The notes beneath the pieces are model-generated. The model was not told the origin of the DNA. It saw nothing but the letters and a program-made list of their open reading frames with translations, and did not search any database. Position numbers and translations under genes: made by a program. A stretch of 64,000 bases of DNA. Origin: Diabrotica undecimpunctata (Eukaryota > Arthropoda > Insecta > Coleoptera > Chrysomelidae). Location of the stretch: NCBI RefSeq assembly GCF_040954645.1, contig NC_092811.1, forward strand, positions 121,417,411 to 121,481,410. The letters are read 5' to 3'. This document shows positions 9,617-21,133 of the stretch, piece after piece. Position 1 is the stretch's first letter. Each line of letters starts with the position of its first letter.

Positions 9617-11905
9617 CATCTTCTTCTTCTAGTGCCGTCTCCACTAATGAAGGTTGGCTATAATCATTGCAAATTTGTCTCTATCTTCTGCTTTTCTTAA
9701 GAGCGTCTATGTGTTTAATCCGGTCCAGTCGCGAATGTTTTTCAGCCAGGATATTTGTCGTCTACCAAGACCCCCTTTTCCTTCGATTTAACCCTTCATA
9801 ATCAGCTGCAACAGCTCGTACTTGTCATTTCGAAGTATGTGCCCCAAATATGCTGTCGTTCGCCTTTTAATTGTGGTCAAAAGTTCTCTGTCTCTTCCCA
9901 TTCTGTGCAACACCATTTCGTTCGTAATATGATCGGTCCATGGTATCTTCAAAATTCTCCTAAAAAGCCACATCCCAAAAGCTTCCAGTTTTCTCATTAA
10001 GTCAACATTAACAGTTCAGGCTTCGACACCATAAAGAAGAATAGAGTGGATATAACATTTCACCATCCGATATCGGATTTGCAGATTAAGTCTTTGATTA
10101 CTTAGAAATTTCCTCATCTTCAAAAAGCCTGCTTTTGATTGCTCTTTTCTTGAGCAAATTTCTGATTTCGTATTCAGATCTTCCGTAATCCGGTCTCCTA
10201 AGTATTTCATTTTGTCCACTTGCCCAATATCCTCATTTTTTCTGGATCCTTGTAATGGCTTTGCCCCTCTTACTGATAACCATGGTTTTTGTTTTATTTA
10301 TGTTTATTGTTAAACCAAACTGTTCCCCAGTATCACAAATTGTGTTTAGTAACGTCTGCAGGTCTGTCTCACTTTCAGCGATAATGACTGTATCGTCAGC
10401 TTAACGGATATTATTTATATTTTCACCATATATCTTGATCCCTTCTGTACAGTTTTCAAGTGCTTGCGTAAATAACTCTTCGGAATATATATTAAATAGT
10501 AATAATGAAAGTACACAGCCCTGTCTCACTCCTCTACTTATCTGTTGCGCATCCGTGCTATTTCCATCTAATGTTACCGCAGCTTGTTGGTTCCAATATA
10601 GATTTCTCCTTATGTTAATGTAATTTTGTCGAAAGCTTTCTCATAATCTATAAACGCAACGAAAAGATCTTTTTGTTGGTCTCGACATTTTTGGGCAAGA
10701 GTTGTGAAACTATACAGAGCTTCCACTGTTCCGAAAGCGAAACTGTCTATTACTCATATCGACTTCGCACTTTCTGAATATTGTTGCATGTATAATCTTT
10801 AAAAATGTTTTTAATAAGTGTGACATTAAGCTGATTAATCTATAGTCATTACAGTGTTTGGGGTTCTTGATTTTTGGTAGCGGAACAAAGGTCTGTAGCA
10901 GCCATTCTGTAGGTATCTCACCAGATTTGTATATGTTGTTAAAGAGTATAGTTATTGCACTTAAATTGTCTTCGTATATAAGTTTAATCAGCTCGATATG
11001 AACTTCATCTGGCCCAGGGGCTCTGCCAGATTTTAAGTTGTTTATAGCATGTTGGACTTCAGATTTTAATATCGAAACTTCCTCGTTATCAATTTGTGTT
11101 GGTTCCGTTCTTGTGTCCATGAAAAGGTCTTCAATATATTTAGTCCATACTTTATTCCACGTTTTATTTCAATTGGGTTATCAATAGGTTTATTGTTTTT
11201 GTCAATTAATCGGTTAGGTGTATTTGTTCGTGATTTTCCAGATAATTCTTTCACTTTTTTATGTAAATTATAATGATCATGCTTTTTCTGCAATTCTTCC
11301 ACTTCGATGCATATTACCATCATCTACTTTTCCTTGGTCTCTTTTATTTTGTTCCTTATTAATTTGTTTTTCTCTGTACTTATTTGGGTTTTTGTTTCTA
11401 TATTTTCTTCTTTGTTCCATGATTTCCAGTATTTCTTGAGTCATCCAAGGTTTTCGGCTTTCTGTTTTCTTTTGTAAAGTTTCTTTCTGTGTTTTTATAA
11501 CAGAATCTTTAATTTTGCTCCACATAATGTTCACATTCTCAGTGTTTTTCATTTCTGATGTTAATTTCTTCATTTCTTGATTGATACGAAGTGAAGTCTC
11601 AGCACGGATTTCATTTATCTTGAGTAACTGAGTATTCACCTTAGAACTTTTGGATTTTATTATCTTTTTTACCCTCAGTTTCATTTTTGAGACAAAAAGG
11701 TTATGGTCAGAGGGGACATCTGCTCCAGGAAAAGTCTTAACGCATACAATGGAATTTCTAAATCTTAGATTGGTTAGAATAAAGTCGATCTGCTTTCTAA
11801 TCCAATTTTGTTCATTATCCTGTGGTGACCTCCAGGTATACAGTCTACGGAATGGTAATCGAAACCATGTGTTCATAATAGCCAGGTTTTCTTCTTGACA
11901 AAATT
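9617..11905 (-). mobile_element. APE-type non-LTR retrotransposon, decayed
   Basis: On the minus strand the tail is CTT/AAG-rich (plus strand TTCTTCTTCTAGTGCC). Going 5' from it are the C-terminal domain (FRRILKIPWTDHITNE, 9788-9997), the thumb (KCYIHSILLYGVEA, 10016-10219) and the palm, which is heavily frameshifted (GVRQGCVLS-like near 10530; the YADD region near 10400 contains a stop). Further 5' are the RT N-terminus (NNLKSGRAPGPDEVHIELIK and PKIKNPKHCNDYRLISLMSH, 10710-11120) and the linker plus endonuclease end (LYTWRSPQ, FPGADVPSDHNLFVSK, 11277-11876). Several frame breaks make it non-functional. It is the same family as 29140-32045 and 38341-40700. The 5' truncation lies near 11905, within the endonuclease. 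Confidence 0.85.
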
Positions 11906-12106
11906 CAGCCGTAGAAGGTCAAATATTTGAATCATTTCTGTAGGGCATAAAGAATTATTTAATCCACGCCGTCTCGTATGGTCGTTTGTTCCTCGAAAAC
12001 GTTGAATGACTCGTGATATTGTAGTATGAGATACTCCTAACCTCAAGCTTATTTCACGACAACTTAACACTACATCAGCTAAAGTAATTACCTCAGTAAC
12101 ATTCAT
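11906..12106 (-). pseudogene. Tc1-like transposase N-terminus (truncated)
   Basis: From the ATG at 12104-12106 the minus frame reads a paired-type DNA-binding domain: a helix-turn-helix with REISLRLGVSHTTISRVIQR, then FRGTNDHTRRRGLNN, the GRPR/AT-hook-like region. It is cut off at about 11905 by the adjacent non-LTR element, so no catalytic domain remains. The 12230-12936 tandem repeat upstream probably represents this element's terminal region. Confidence 0.65.
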
Positions 12107-12229
12107 CTCGGCTCAGATTTCTTAAAATACGGTCCATGTCAACTAACATACGCAAAATAGCAAAACAATTTTTTGAAATGTAAACAATATTGACAGTCTA
12201 AAACTGTCCTGTCAAATTGTTTGTGATAT

Positions 12230-12936
12230 AATCACGTTATGCTTTGAGCGTACTTTTCTTTTTTAATAATAAAAATATCGATCATTTTTTTACGAAAATG
12301 TTGAAAAAAATGAAGCTTTTTGAAATTTTAATAAAATGTAGGGTTTGCTTTAAATAAATTCCACAGTGTGTTGTAAAATAAGATTAAAAATCAAATTTAT
12401 TTTTAAACCTTGTATATAGGTGAAACGTTAACATTTCCCAGAAAAAATAATACAGTAATTACTTAAAAATAGGTCTGCAATGCGAAAAAAAAATATTGAA
12501 ATCCAATTAAGGATACACAAGAAAAATAGCTTAAAAATTATGGTAGAGCTGAGATGGTGCGTTAATTTTGGAGAGTAAAAAAATCACGTAATGCGTTGAA
12601 CGTACTTTTCTTTTTTGATAATAGAGATATCGTGATGATTTTTTACGAAAATGTGAAGAAAGAATGAACCGACCTCAAAATATTAATAACATGTAGCGTT
12701 TGTTTCTAAAACATTCCACAAGGTGTTGCAAAATTAGATGAAAAAACACAACTTTATTTTTACACCCTGTATATAGATAAAACGTTGACATTTCTCAAAA
12801 AACATTAATTTAGTTATTAATTATAAATATACCTACAATGTGAAAAATAAATAATGGAAATTAAATTAAGGGTTCAGAAGAAATATAGTTTTAAAATCAT
12901 GGTCCATTTTAGGTGGTGCGTTAATTTTGGAGAGTA
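12230..12936. repeat. Tandem pair of ~350-bp repeats, probable duplicated transposon end
   Basis: Two diverged direct copies lie head to tail (12230-12577 and 12582-12936). Each starts AATCACGT(T/A)ATGC followed by TTGA(G/A)CGTACTTTTC, and each ends GGTGCGTTAATTTTGGAGAGTA. A shared interior includes TTCCACA(G/A)(T/G)GTGTTG and TTTTTA..CC(T/C)TGTATATAG. The copies sit directly upstream of the Tc1-like N-terminus at 12106 (minus sense), so a duplicated terminal repeat is the simplest reading. Confidence 0.7.
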
Positions 12937-12984
12937 GTATATATATTAATTACTATTTAAATGGGAATAAGCCACAATTGAAGG

Positions 12985-13050
12985 ATAAAGTACGTTTATT
13001 GACGTTTCAATTTCCACTTCGGAAATCGTTCTCAAAATACAAACATTAGT
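12985..13050. repeat. Hairpin-bearing repeat motif (GACGTTTC...GGAAAT)
   Basis: The segment carries GACGTTTCAATTTCC, then ACTTC, then GGAAATCGTTCTCAAAA. ATTTCC and GGAAAT form a 6-bp stem around a 5-base loop. The layout resembles that of the minus-strand motif at 27505-27550, and both place GAAAC next to GTC on the minus strand. It is probably a remnant of a dispersed repeat. Confidence 0.4.
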
Positions 13051-13086
13051 AAATTGAATTTATATATTTATATATTTATATATATA

Positions 13087-14345
13087 CACTGCCGAGCATA
13101 AAATTAGGGTCACCTTGTAATTTGAATTCATTTTAGAAATTATTATTCCTTTTTATTTATTTTCGGTTGTAACATCGTTTACTTATGGATTTCTTGAACA
13201 AAATTGTTGTTGTTGCTGTTTCGATGAGCGTTTGAGATAAAAATAGCCACTTACCCTAATTCCTAAAAACCATTACCAGCATAGTTTTTGTTTCTTTGGG
13301 TTTAACGTCAATTGTCAATTTTTTTGTAGTGTGGTTATTGTTATTTTATTGCAATTAACATAAGTTCTATTGTGGCAGCAAGAACTGTGGCGTCGTTAGA
13401 AGATGGCCACAGTTAGCGCGAAACTGCGAGAGACATTGGTGTGTGTAGCAAGTATGATGACGGTACGAAGATCAGTCTGCTTACTCGAAGACCTTCAGAT
13501 CGAGGTAGAACTGCAACATATTTTTGTCATTTCTAGTGCTTTAAGACACCTAACGGTCACGGCAGTTTCCCTTCGAAATTATCTGCAAGAAGTGGGAAAT
13601 AGAAACGTAAGGGAATGGACAGTTAGAAGGCGACTTTATGCTGCTGGTTAATTTTCTCAAACTAGAGTAACTGGACTGCTGCTTTCTCTTGAACACCGAA
13701 TTGCCAGATTGTAAGAGTGTGTGTGACAAACGTATAGGAGTGTGCTGATGTCTAGGCGAGAGATATGCTCAAGCATGTATTGAGGATTGGGATTGGGATA
13801 TTGATTGCGCATAATTACCTGACACAGGTTCCAGAAGACAATGCTTTACCTTTTAATAATATTCTTGAAGACGATGCAACATTTACGCATGATAATGCAC
13901 GGCCCCACACTCCTCGGATAGCTACTGAGTATCTTGACGAGGTTCAAATCACACGATTTGTTTGGCCCGCTCGCAGTCTAGATATCAAACCCATAGAACA
14001 TGTTTTAAATGAGATGAAGAGACATTTACCCAGTAAGGAGCCGACCCCCAGAAATTCAAGAGAGCTTCGCGACATATTGGTGAAGGAATGGAACAATCTT
14101 CCGCAGAGTGTTATTCAAAATCTGATCCAAAGCATACCCCATCGTTTCCAAGCCGTTATAACTGCCAGAGGAGGGAATACTCGCTACGTTACGTTCTTAA
14201 AATTTCTTTTGTTTCAACAAAAAGCACATCAAACTAAAATTGTCCCTTTTCAGTAATTAGTTTATCAAAAAAGTTGTTTATTTTTATTACTTTCAATAAA
14301 CTTTATGGGACAAAAACGTTGTTTTCTTTAAGCAGTCAGTTAGTA
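13087..14345 (+). mobile_element. Tc1-like element, internally deleted
   Basis: The left end follows a TA at 13085-13086 with CACTGCCGAGCATAAAATTAGGGTCAC-like sequence, the usual look of a Tc1 terminus. Coding sequence follows in two frames. No matching right terminus was found before the (AT)n tract at 14399, so the right edge is approximate. Confidence 0.6.
13403..14256 (+). pseudogene. Tc1-like transposase pseudogene (DD34E, first half deleted/frameshifted)
   Basis: The first frame (13403-13651) contains the DNA-binding region end: TVTAVSLRNYLQEVG and WTVRRRLYAAG, followed by a stop. Most of the catalytic core, including the first aspartate, is missing between about 13740 and 13850. The second frame (13765-14256) resumes with FTHDNARPHTPRIATEYLD and ARSLDIKPIEHVLNEMKRHL. 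It carries the second D and the E with 34 residues between them, as in Tc1 transposases. The C-terminal IPHRFQAVITARGGNTRY signature is present. SPDLNP is degraded to SLDIKP. Confidence 0.8.
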
Positions 14346-14393
14346 AACTACTTTACAACCAAAAATACTCAAAAAAGGATATTAATTTCTAAA

Positions 14394-14398
<5 letters not shown>

Positions 14399-14446
<48 letters not shown>
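14399..14446. repeat. (AT)n microsatellite
   Basis: Pure TA run of about 48 bp, just beyond the Tc1 relic. Confidence 0.85.
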
Positions 14447-14447
<1 letters not shown>

Positions 14448-15100
14448 CGTCAAAAAACGTATCAAGATATAAAACCACTGACACAAGCCAATTACAAGTA
14501 GTGTACTTAATAAATAAATCGTTTAATATATTTAGGGGAAGATAAAAGTACTTACAGTTCCTAAACCGCTACTTAAAAAGACAAAAAACCGTTGCGTGTG
14601 TGTAAGAAACATTTTAAACTCCGTTAGTAAAACCCATATAGTAACGTCAGTTTCTGAAAATTATACATATCTGATTTTTTTTTCTAAGATTAAGATATAT
14701 AGATAGAAGATTAGAACCATTTTAAATACATCAACTAAATTTAAAATATCAGTAATAGCGTAAGTGGATTATTCAGTTAGTTTTATCAAAATTACGTTAT
14801 GTTACTGAAACCGACTAAATCTAATTTATCAACAATATCACAAAATACAATACAGGATGCTTTAAGTTTTCGATTACTAATAAATAATTGGAGAATAATA
14901 GATAATATACTCATGACATTAGAAGTGTTACACCTAAAAGGAATAAATTCTTGAACTTAATTGTTTGGCAACAGAATGACAACATTTAAAACATGCTCTG
15001 ATGACAATATCAATGTTTTATCTTTTCTACTTTTTAAAAAGTTTTACCTTTAAATTTTTTTGTGAAGATACCGATTTGTAAAAACCGGTTTGTATAGAAA
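14447..15100. other. AT-rich non-coding stretch
   Basis: Nothing recognised except the palindromic core AAAAACCGGTTTG near 15078. No coding motif in either strand. Confidence 0.3.
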
Positions 15101-15145
15101 TTTTTAGTTATTATTCCTCAGTCTAATTGTTTTCAGTGTAAGAAA

Positions 15146-16117
15146 ATGCCTCAAGTTCGAAGACATCAAAATTACCACCATGTAAGCGATTTTGACAGGG
15201 GCAGAATTATTGCGTATAGAGATATGGGTTTGTCGTATCGCGAAATAGGCCGTCGCGTTAATTGTACGGCAATGACGGTTATGCGTGTCTGTCGTGTGTG
15301 GACAAACGAAGGTAGAGGAACACGAAGAAGACCTACTGGTCAACCGAGGCGTACCACAGAGCGTCAAGATAGGCGCTTTAGATTCCTTGCTCTGCAAGAC
15401 GGTTTTGCTACTACGCGTCAAATTGCTGACCAATGGTTTGGAGTAGTAGGTAGACCTGTTAGTATACTTACACTATATCGTCGCATTCGAGCCTTTGGAC
15501 TCGTTTCATTCCGCCCACGACTAGTGCTTCCTTTGACTGCGGATCACTGTCATCAACGTTTGAATTGGTGCAAAGAACGGCAGCATTGGGTGGCAGAATG
15601 GCGTAATGTAGCATTCAGCGATGAATCAAAATTCTGTTTAGGAATGCATGATGGTCGTAGGATGGTAAGACGCCGCCGTGGAGAACGACGAGATATCGGG
15701 TTTGCTGTTGAGAGACATGTACACAGGACAGTTGGAGTAATGGTTTGGGGGGCTATTGCCTATGGTAGCCGATCACCACTTGTGTTTATTCAAGGCAATA
15801 TGACAGCTGCGCGTTACGTTGATGACATCTTACAGACCACTTTACTGCCTTATCTCGATGGCCGTTGAGACGTCCTTTTTCAGCAAGACAACGCGCGTCC
15901 CCATATTGCTCGTCAAACTATGGACTTTCTTCAAGAAGCTGGCGTTAATGTTTTGCCGTGGCCACCCCATGCTCCGGATTTAAATCCTATCGAACATGTA
16001 TGGGATATAATGGGAAGGAGACTGTCCACTTTGCACCATCCTCCACAGACTCTGATACAGTTAATACATGAAGTTCAAGTTGCTTGGAACGAGGTGCCAC
16101 AAGCGAATCAGTTTTAA
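15146..16117 (+). pseudogene. Tc1-like transposase, nearly intact, one internal stop
   Basis: A single frame runs from MPQVRRHQ to a stop at 16115-16117, interrupted only by TGA at 15866-15868 just before the second catalytic box. Domains in order are an N-terminal HTH (GRIIAYRDMGLSYREIGRRV), a second HTH with a GQPRR hook, FSDESKF (first D), VMVWGAIAYGSRSPLVF, FQQDNARPHIARQTM (second D) and HAPDLNPIEHVWD (E). Thirty-four residues separate the second D from E, so it is DD34E. The C-terminus stops at VAWNEVPQANQF, lacking the usual last ~35 residues (RGG signature). No terminal inverted repeat was found. This is the best preserved Tc1-type protein in the window but inactive as it stands. Confidence 0.85.
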
Positions 16118-16866
16118 TCCTTATTGTTCATGCAAAGCAAACATGTCTCTTTGTCGATTTGGGTACTGGCCATTAGAACAAAAACTATGAAAGCTCAGGT
16201 CTATTTCTATTTCATGATCGCAAGCGGATGAACGTACCTACATCACGAAGTCAGTGTTAAATGTATTGAACTATCATCTGAACTTAAAAAATGGTGATGT
16301 TTTAACTATTACTGTGGAAAAAGTTTCGAAAATGTGCGATGTGAGTGTTTGCAAAATTTATGACATCCGCGAATTGGCCCAGCAAGGCGTACTGAAACCG
16401 GTACAAAAAAAAGGAAGAAAAACAGTTTCCAGTCCAATTCACATGAGAATACTTACGATGGGGGAGTGAAATCTCGAATAAGGAAAATTTTCCATGATTT
16501 TTTTTTTGGAAAACATACCACCAACCGTCGACAGCATAATGTAAACCTTGTGTATATCAATGTCTCGGATTAACGTTGGTGCTTCCGTCAAAAAGGAATG
16601 GAGGGACACAACGATCAAGAATCCACGAGATGCCTTCATAAAAGGGCTCTCTACTGGACTGCAAGCTCCAACCCAAAGATGTCCTGCGTTTGTTCTTATT
16701 CATGCTGGAAATGAAACTGGTTTTGCGGCATGGCCCGAATTAACTTTCTTGGCCAAAAAAGGAACCGAAGGAACACGAAGGAACACGACGAAATGGACAT
16801 GGATCTATATGAAGAATGGTTTAAGAAGACGTTAATTCCAAATTGCCTAAAGACAAAGAAAACGTT
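16118..16866 (+). pseudogene. Relic of an IS630-like DDE transposase with wide D-E spacing
   Basis: The frames are scattered. An HTH-like piece (VEKVSKMCDVSVCKIYDIRE) lies at 16254-16469. At 16548-16835 is a catalytic-domain stretch with STGLQAPTQRCPAFVLIHAG, followed by LTFLAKKGTE and, in another frame, LYEEWFKKTLIPN. The order HAG, (F/S)LAKK/SAKN, then E(E/D)WFK..LIPN matches the intact transposase at 50087-51265. This is therefore an older copy of the same or a sister family. It is broken by frameshifts and cut at 16866 by the next retrotransposon, before the second catalytic D. Confidence 0.6.
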
Positions 16867-17835
16867 GTCGCATAGAACAAGCTATCAATAATTGTAGAAT
16901 AGATTCGAGATATGGGCAACTAATACATAATATATATGAAAATGCAACTATGATAGTACAACTGGACGAAAATACAAATCCCATCCCCATTAAGAGAGGA
17001 ATGAGACAGGGAGACGTAATATCGCCAAAGCTTTTCAACCTAGCCCTAGAAGATGTCTTCAAAACTACAAATTGGTCAACCTATGGCATTAACGTTAATG
17101 GCAACAAGTTAAACCACCTCAGATTCGGTGACGACATAGTGATTATAGCGAGCACATTCGAGAAACTGCAAATTATGATGGGGGAACTAGCAGCCAGCTC
17201 CCAATACGTCGGCCTAAAAATGAATATGAAAAAAACAAAAATTATGACAAACACAGATGACCCCAGATGTGAGATCACACAGATCACCCCAGTAAATGAC
17301 AGTAAATAGAAATTACTAGAAGAGCATGACTAACATGGGCAGGATTTGGAAAACTTAGTTGGATACTTAAGAACCGCAAAATACCCCAATACTTGAGGAG
17401 CAAAGTGTTCAACCAATGCATCCTTCCTTTCATGACATATGGATGTCAAACCTGGACCCTAACTAAGGAAAACATGAATAAACTAGCCACAACAGAAAGA
17501 ACAATGGAAAGAGCAATGTTAGGTATACGACTGTCAGATAAAAAGAGTAACGACTGGGTAAAATCCAAAACAAAAGTCGAGGACATAACAACAAAAAGTG
17601 TCAAAACTTAAATGAGGCTAGACAAAAGACCAACGTTGAAATACTATAATACAACATTGGAGCCCTGACGAAAGTAAACGACCAAGAGGAAGACCACAGA
17701 TGAGATGGGTTGATGACATTAAAAGAATATCCGGAACAAATTGAAAATATGTTGCTCAGGATAGAGACCGATGGAAGGAGTTGGGAGAGGCCTATGTCCA
17801 AACATGGACGACAGAAGGCTAAGAAGGAGAAGAAG
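16867..17835 (+). mobile_element. 5'-truncated APE-type non-LTR retrotransposon fragment
   Basis: The first block (16867-17306) encodes IEQAINNCRIDSRYGQLIHN, GMRQGDVISPKLFNLALED (motif B) and LRFGDDIVIIAST, where the active-site box is FGDD. A deletion after ...NDSK removes the YLGQ region. The second block (17310-17611) matches the 247-1052 copy closely (LRSKVFNQCILPFMTYGCQ) and then shifts frame. The 3' end is GAAGGCTAAGAAGGAGAAG. Compared with 247-1052 this copy reaches further 5' but has more internal damage. It overlies the end of the DDE relic at 16118-16866. Confidence 0.8.
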
Positions 17836-18697
17836 ACGTATTTTAGTATCTAGGCTCCAGTCGAGCCTAGTTGTAGTAGTCGGTAGTCGATCGGTTGTCT
17901 TCTAAATATTTTGTGTTAGATCGCAGATACTACGAGTCTGAGTACCAGTGTTCTATAAGATTTGTCTCTTCCGGGTTTATTTAAAAAAACTGAGTTGTTT
18001 ATTTTTTATATTAGGTCTGTGTTTGTTGTCCATGTCTTTGGAATACTTATTATCTCGGATTTCTGCATAGTTGGACCGTGGTTGTTGTTTTTATGTTTTG
18101 TTTGATTCCTTTTTTAATTCCACCAGTACTTAAAAGCACAGTTTGTTGCCTGTTTTTTTCTACTGTTCGTTAGGTAACAATTAAAGAAAAAATACGCATA
18201 TTTATCTATTTTATTAAAAAACATATAAAAATAAACTTAAATAAGCAATATAAGTGTCTTCGTTTTGCTAGTCACCAAACAATCACAATTGAATAACAGC
18301 ACCTAAAAACATTACGTTGAATGAGTTTAACAATATTAACAACAAAAATAAAGAAGTAGGTATATAAAAAACGACTGTAGTAAGATTCGATATATTAATG
18401 TCTTTAATGACTGCGGTTTTATTACATGTAAAAACACGGGCCAAACATGACCCTTCATCATTAGCGTCTCTATTATTGGGTCATTACGAAAATAACATAA
18501 ATATACTCATCATGATAACAGGTAGATACCACAACGCCGCAAATATACGAAAACATACTCTGGGACTGGTGTTTAGTCAGATCATAAATCTTTTAGGCTC
18601 TATGATCGAAACTATTCTAAAAAAGATCAGAAAATCAATTGTAATGTTCGTTTTAGTTTATATTTCAACAATATCAATAATTTCTTTAGTTCTTCTA
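17836..18697. other. Non-coding stretch between elements
   Basis: No recognised gene. The plus-strand frame 18398-18742 runs into the piggyBac terminus and has no family motif, so I do not call it. Confidence 0.35.
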
Positions 18698-19089
18698 TTA
18701 ACACGTTCAGCCCCGGGTGGCATCAATATGATGTCTCAATAAATAGTACTCTTGGGACAGTGAGGCACCACTCTAATGCCACACTACAGTTTTGTATTCG
18801 GGACACCGTGGCATCAACTGTGCCCCCATAGCTATATAAATTACATTTTAAGTTGGACAGAGTGGTCCAAGGAGCAAAATAATATTTCCTGATCGGATGT
18901 GAGGCGGTTTTTACGAAAGATATGGAAATTATAAAACTTTATGAAAAAAATAAAAGATTTTATTCAGAATGTGCAAAAATAATTATAATAATATAACACA
19001 AGAAATACAATATTGTTTTTTACATTGGTTGAACAAAAATTTAGAACGAGAACACTTGTTTTGAGCTTCCTTCCGCCCCAATTCATTCC

Positions 19090-20768
19090 TCATTCTGACG
19101 TAGCAAACCACACATCTTCTACAAGCTCATGACTGACATCGGTGTTATCGTTGATATTAGTTTCAATAGCGGATATTTCACCCAGTAGTTCTATAGCGCC
19201 TTCTGTTTTGAACTCTGTTATAGTCAATTTAGGTTGTGTAACCTGTGCATATACATAATGAGCATTCACCAAGGCACTACCAAACAATAATTCTGGGGCT
19301 AATTTCCTGTACCATTTATTCCCTCGTCTCAAGCAATGTGAATACGCTTTTTACTGATCTGAGAGATCAATAAAGGATTTTGAATCATTGTAATCAACAA
19401 TCATTTTGGGCTTTTTAATTTCTTTGCCTTTGTATGGATTTGGGCTTTTTAATTTCTTTGCCTTTGTATGGACGTTTCAACATTTGATCCCCATGCTTTG
19501 TACTATTCATCAAGACATCCCTTTTGTCACACCATTTTAACATTACAACTCCGGAATTACTTTGTAAGGCAATTTTTTCATTTTTTTTTTTTTTTAGTTT
19601 TTTCTTGACAACCTCGGGACAATTCATTTTTCTGTTTGACCGAAAAACAGAAAGCCCAGTGCGTACAAGGTGAGTTGTACGGCTGAGCAAGGGTGACGCC
19701 GCTCGTATAATAATTATCTGTGAAGAGAGTACGACCACTATCTAACAACCCTTCCATAAGTGATAGAACAACAGATAAAGAGGCATTTTGACCACCCTGA
19801 CTATCTTTTTTACAGTAAATTTTGAGCTCATAAGTGTAGCCGTTTTCTAAGCAAAGCTTATATAATTTGATACCAAATTTGTGTTTTTTACGGAGATATT
19901 TTGTGAAGCCGATCAAAATCCGGTGAGTTTGGTTGTGGCGCTGTTTCATTATTGTTGAAGTGAATATTTGAAAGTAATTGCTCAATAACTCACTTTGTGT
20001 GTTATTTTGGTAACAAATAAGTAATTTCTGCTCCAATAGTCGCGTAATCGTGGTGCTGTTGGTAATCCCATCCATATAGTTACCCCAAAAAATATTTCCA
20101 TTTCTTTTCTTGTAGTTAGTATCCAACATTTACATTTAGATTTGGCTACAACAGGTAGGCCATTTATCTGTTGATCTGCGTATAAATTCGTTTGATCAAC
20201 TATATAATTGATCAAGTCATCAATCACAAATAGTTTGTAAAAGAAATAAGGAGTTTCTGTAAAATTGTTGTAATATTCCAGTCTTACCCCAGAATTCTGA
20301 ATAGTCTGCGGAAAATTTTTCAACTTAAAAGTGTCAACTTCGCTCCATAATAAATCTGAACTCTCCCCTTCATCTTCTTCTGCGACAAGAGCAAATGCAG
20401 AAATTACAGTATCTCTTGTCTGTTGTATCAGGTCATCGTAAACAGAAATTAGGTATGGCTTTCCAGAATGAACATAAAAGTTTAGTAAAACTTACCTCAT
20501 TTTCAACGGCCCGTAACGCTATTTTTGGTATATCGCTAGGCGCTGTCACTGCAAGATTGCGTTCGTCTGGTACTTCACTGATGCCATGTAATTTTCTCAG
20601 TTTCCTAGCAATTTCTTCGGAATAATCCGAGGTTTCTGTGTCACTGAGTATATAATCATCTGATGATCCAGAATTTGCATAAGGGTCGTCCACTCCTACG
20701 TCTTCATCTGACATAAGCTCTTCGTATAAACTTTCAAGACTTTTCTGTTCTTTTTCGTAGGAATCCAT
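19090..20768 (-). pseudogene. piggyBac transposase pseudogene
   Basis: The reading begins at the ATG 20766-20768 (MDSYEKEQ). An acidic N-terminus follows (LMSDEDVGVDD, YILSDTETSDYSEE), typical of piggyBac proteins. A possible donor GAG|GTAAGT lies at 20496/20495. The core then appears in pieces: FPQTIQNSGVRLEYY, GVTIWMGLP (20040-20100), IKLYKLCLENGYTYELKIY and GRTLFTDNYYTS, which includes a DDD-box aspartate. WCDKRDVLMNSTKHG (another DDD-box residue) and the C-terminal RRGNKWYRKLAPELLFGSAL complete the order. Frameshifts lie near 20100, 19680 and 19400. A 34-bp tandem duplication (19405-19472) is one of them. Confidence 0.85.
19405..19472. repeat. 34-bp tandem duplication inside the piggyBac transposase
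   Basis: The unit TTTGGGCTTTTTAATTTC... occurs twice without interruption (19405-19438 and 19439-19472). As 34 is not a multiple of three, it shifts the transposase frame. The copies appear identical, so the event is recent relative to other decay. Confidence 0.85.
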
Positions 20769-21133
20769 CGAAAAAATTCGTGTAACTAATATTTTATAGT
20801 ACACTCATACAATAACCGTACTCAAAGAGCACCGAACAAAGAATGACTCAGAATATAACGTCAAATACTTCCGTCGCTTCATACAAGAATGAACAAGTTT
20901 GAGGCATCACGTAAATGCCACGCTGTCCAGACAAACAAATTTATAGTTCTCGGACAGCGAGGCATCAATGTGATGCCTTAAAAATGTTGTGCAATAACTC
21001 GATTGTTAAATTTTTTTTTTTAATTAATCAGAAATGCGGAAAGGCATCCACGACTCCCGTCTTATTTACAAAAAATAAAATGCTAACCAATGGACAAGAA
21101 AAAAAATTATAATACCGGGGCTGAACGTGTTAA

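Larger units (their letters stand above)
18698..21133. mobile_element. piggyBac-like DNA transposon with TTAA target duplication
   Basis: Both ends carry TTAA followed by inverted CACGTTCAGCCCCGG (left TTAA at 18698-18701, right TTAA at 21130-21133). Duplicated TTAA with short terminal inverted repeats is diagnostic of piggyBac. Inside each end there are subterminal repeats built on GGACA(G/C)(T/C)G(A/T)GGCA(C/T)CA and its complement (around 18755-18820 and 20925-20980), some forming GGCATCA...TGATGCC palindromes. The minus-strand transposase gene between them is broken, so the copy is defective. Confidence 0.92.

Noticed and set aside
18398..18742. Plus-strand 114-codon frame with hydrophobic stretches
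   Set aside because: No family motif, no splice or promoter context, and it runs through the piggyBac terminus at 18698, so it cannot be a pre-existing gene.
20395..20625. Plus-strand frames opposite the piggyBac transposase
   Set aside because: Antisense shadows of the transposase coding region.
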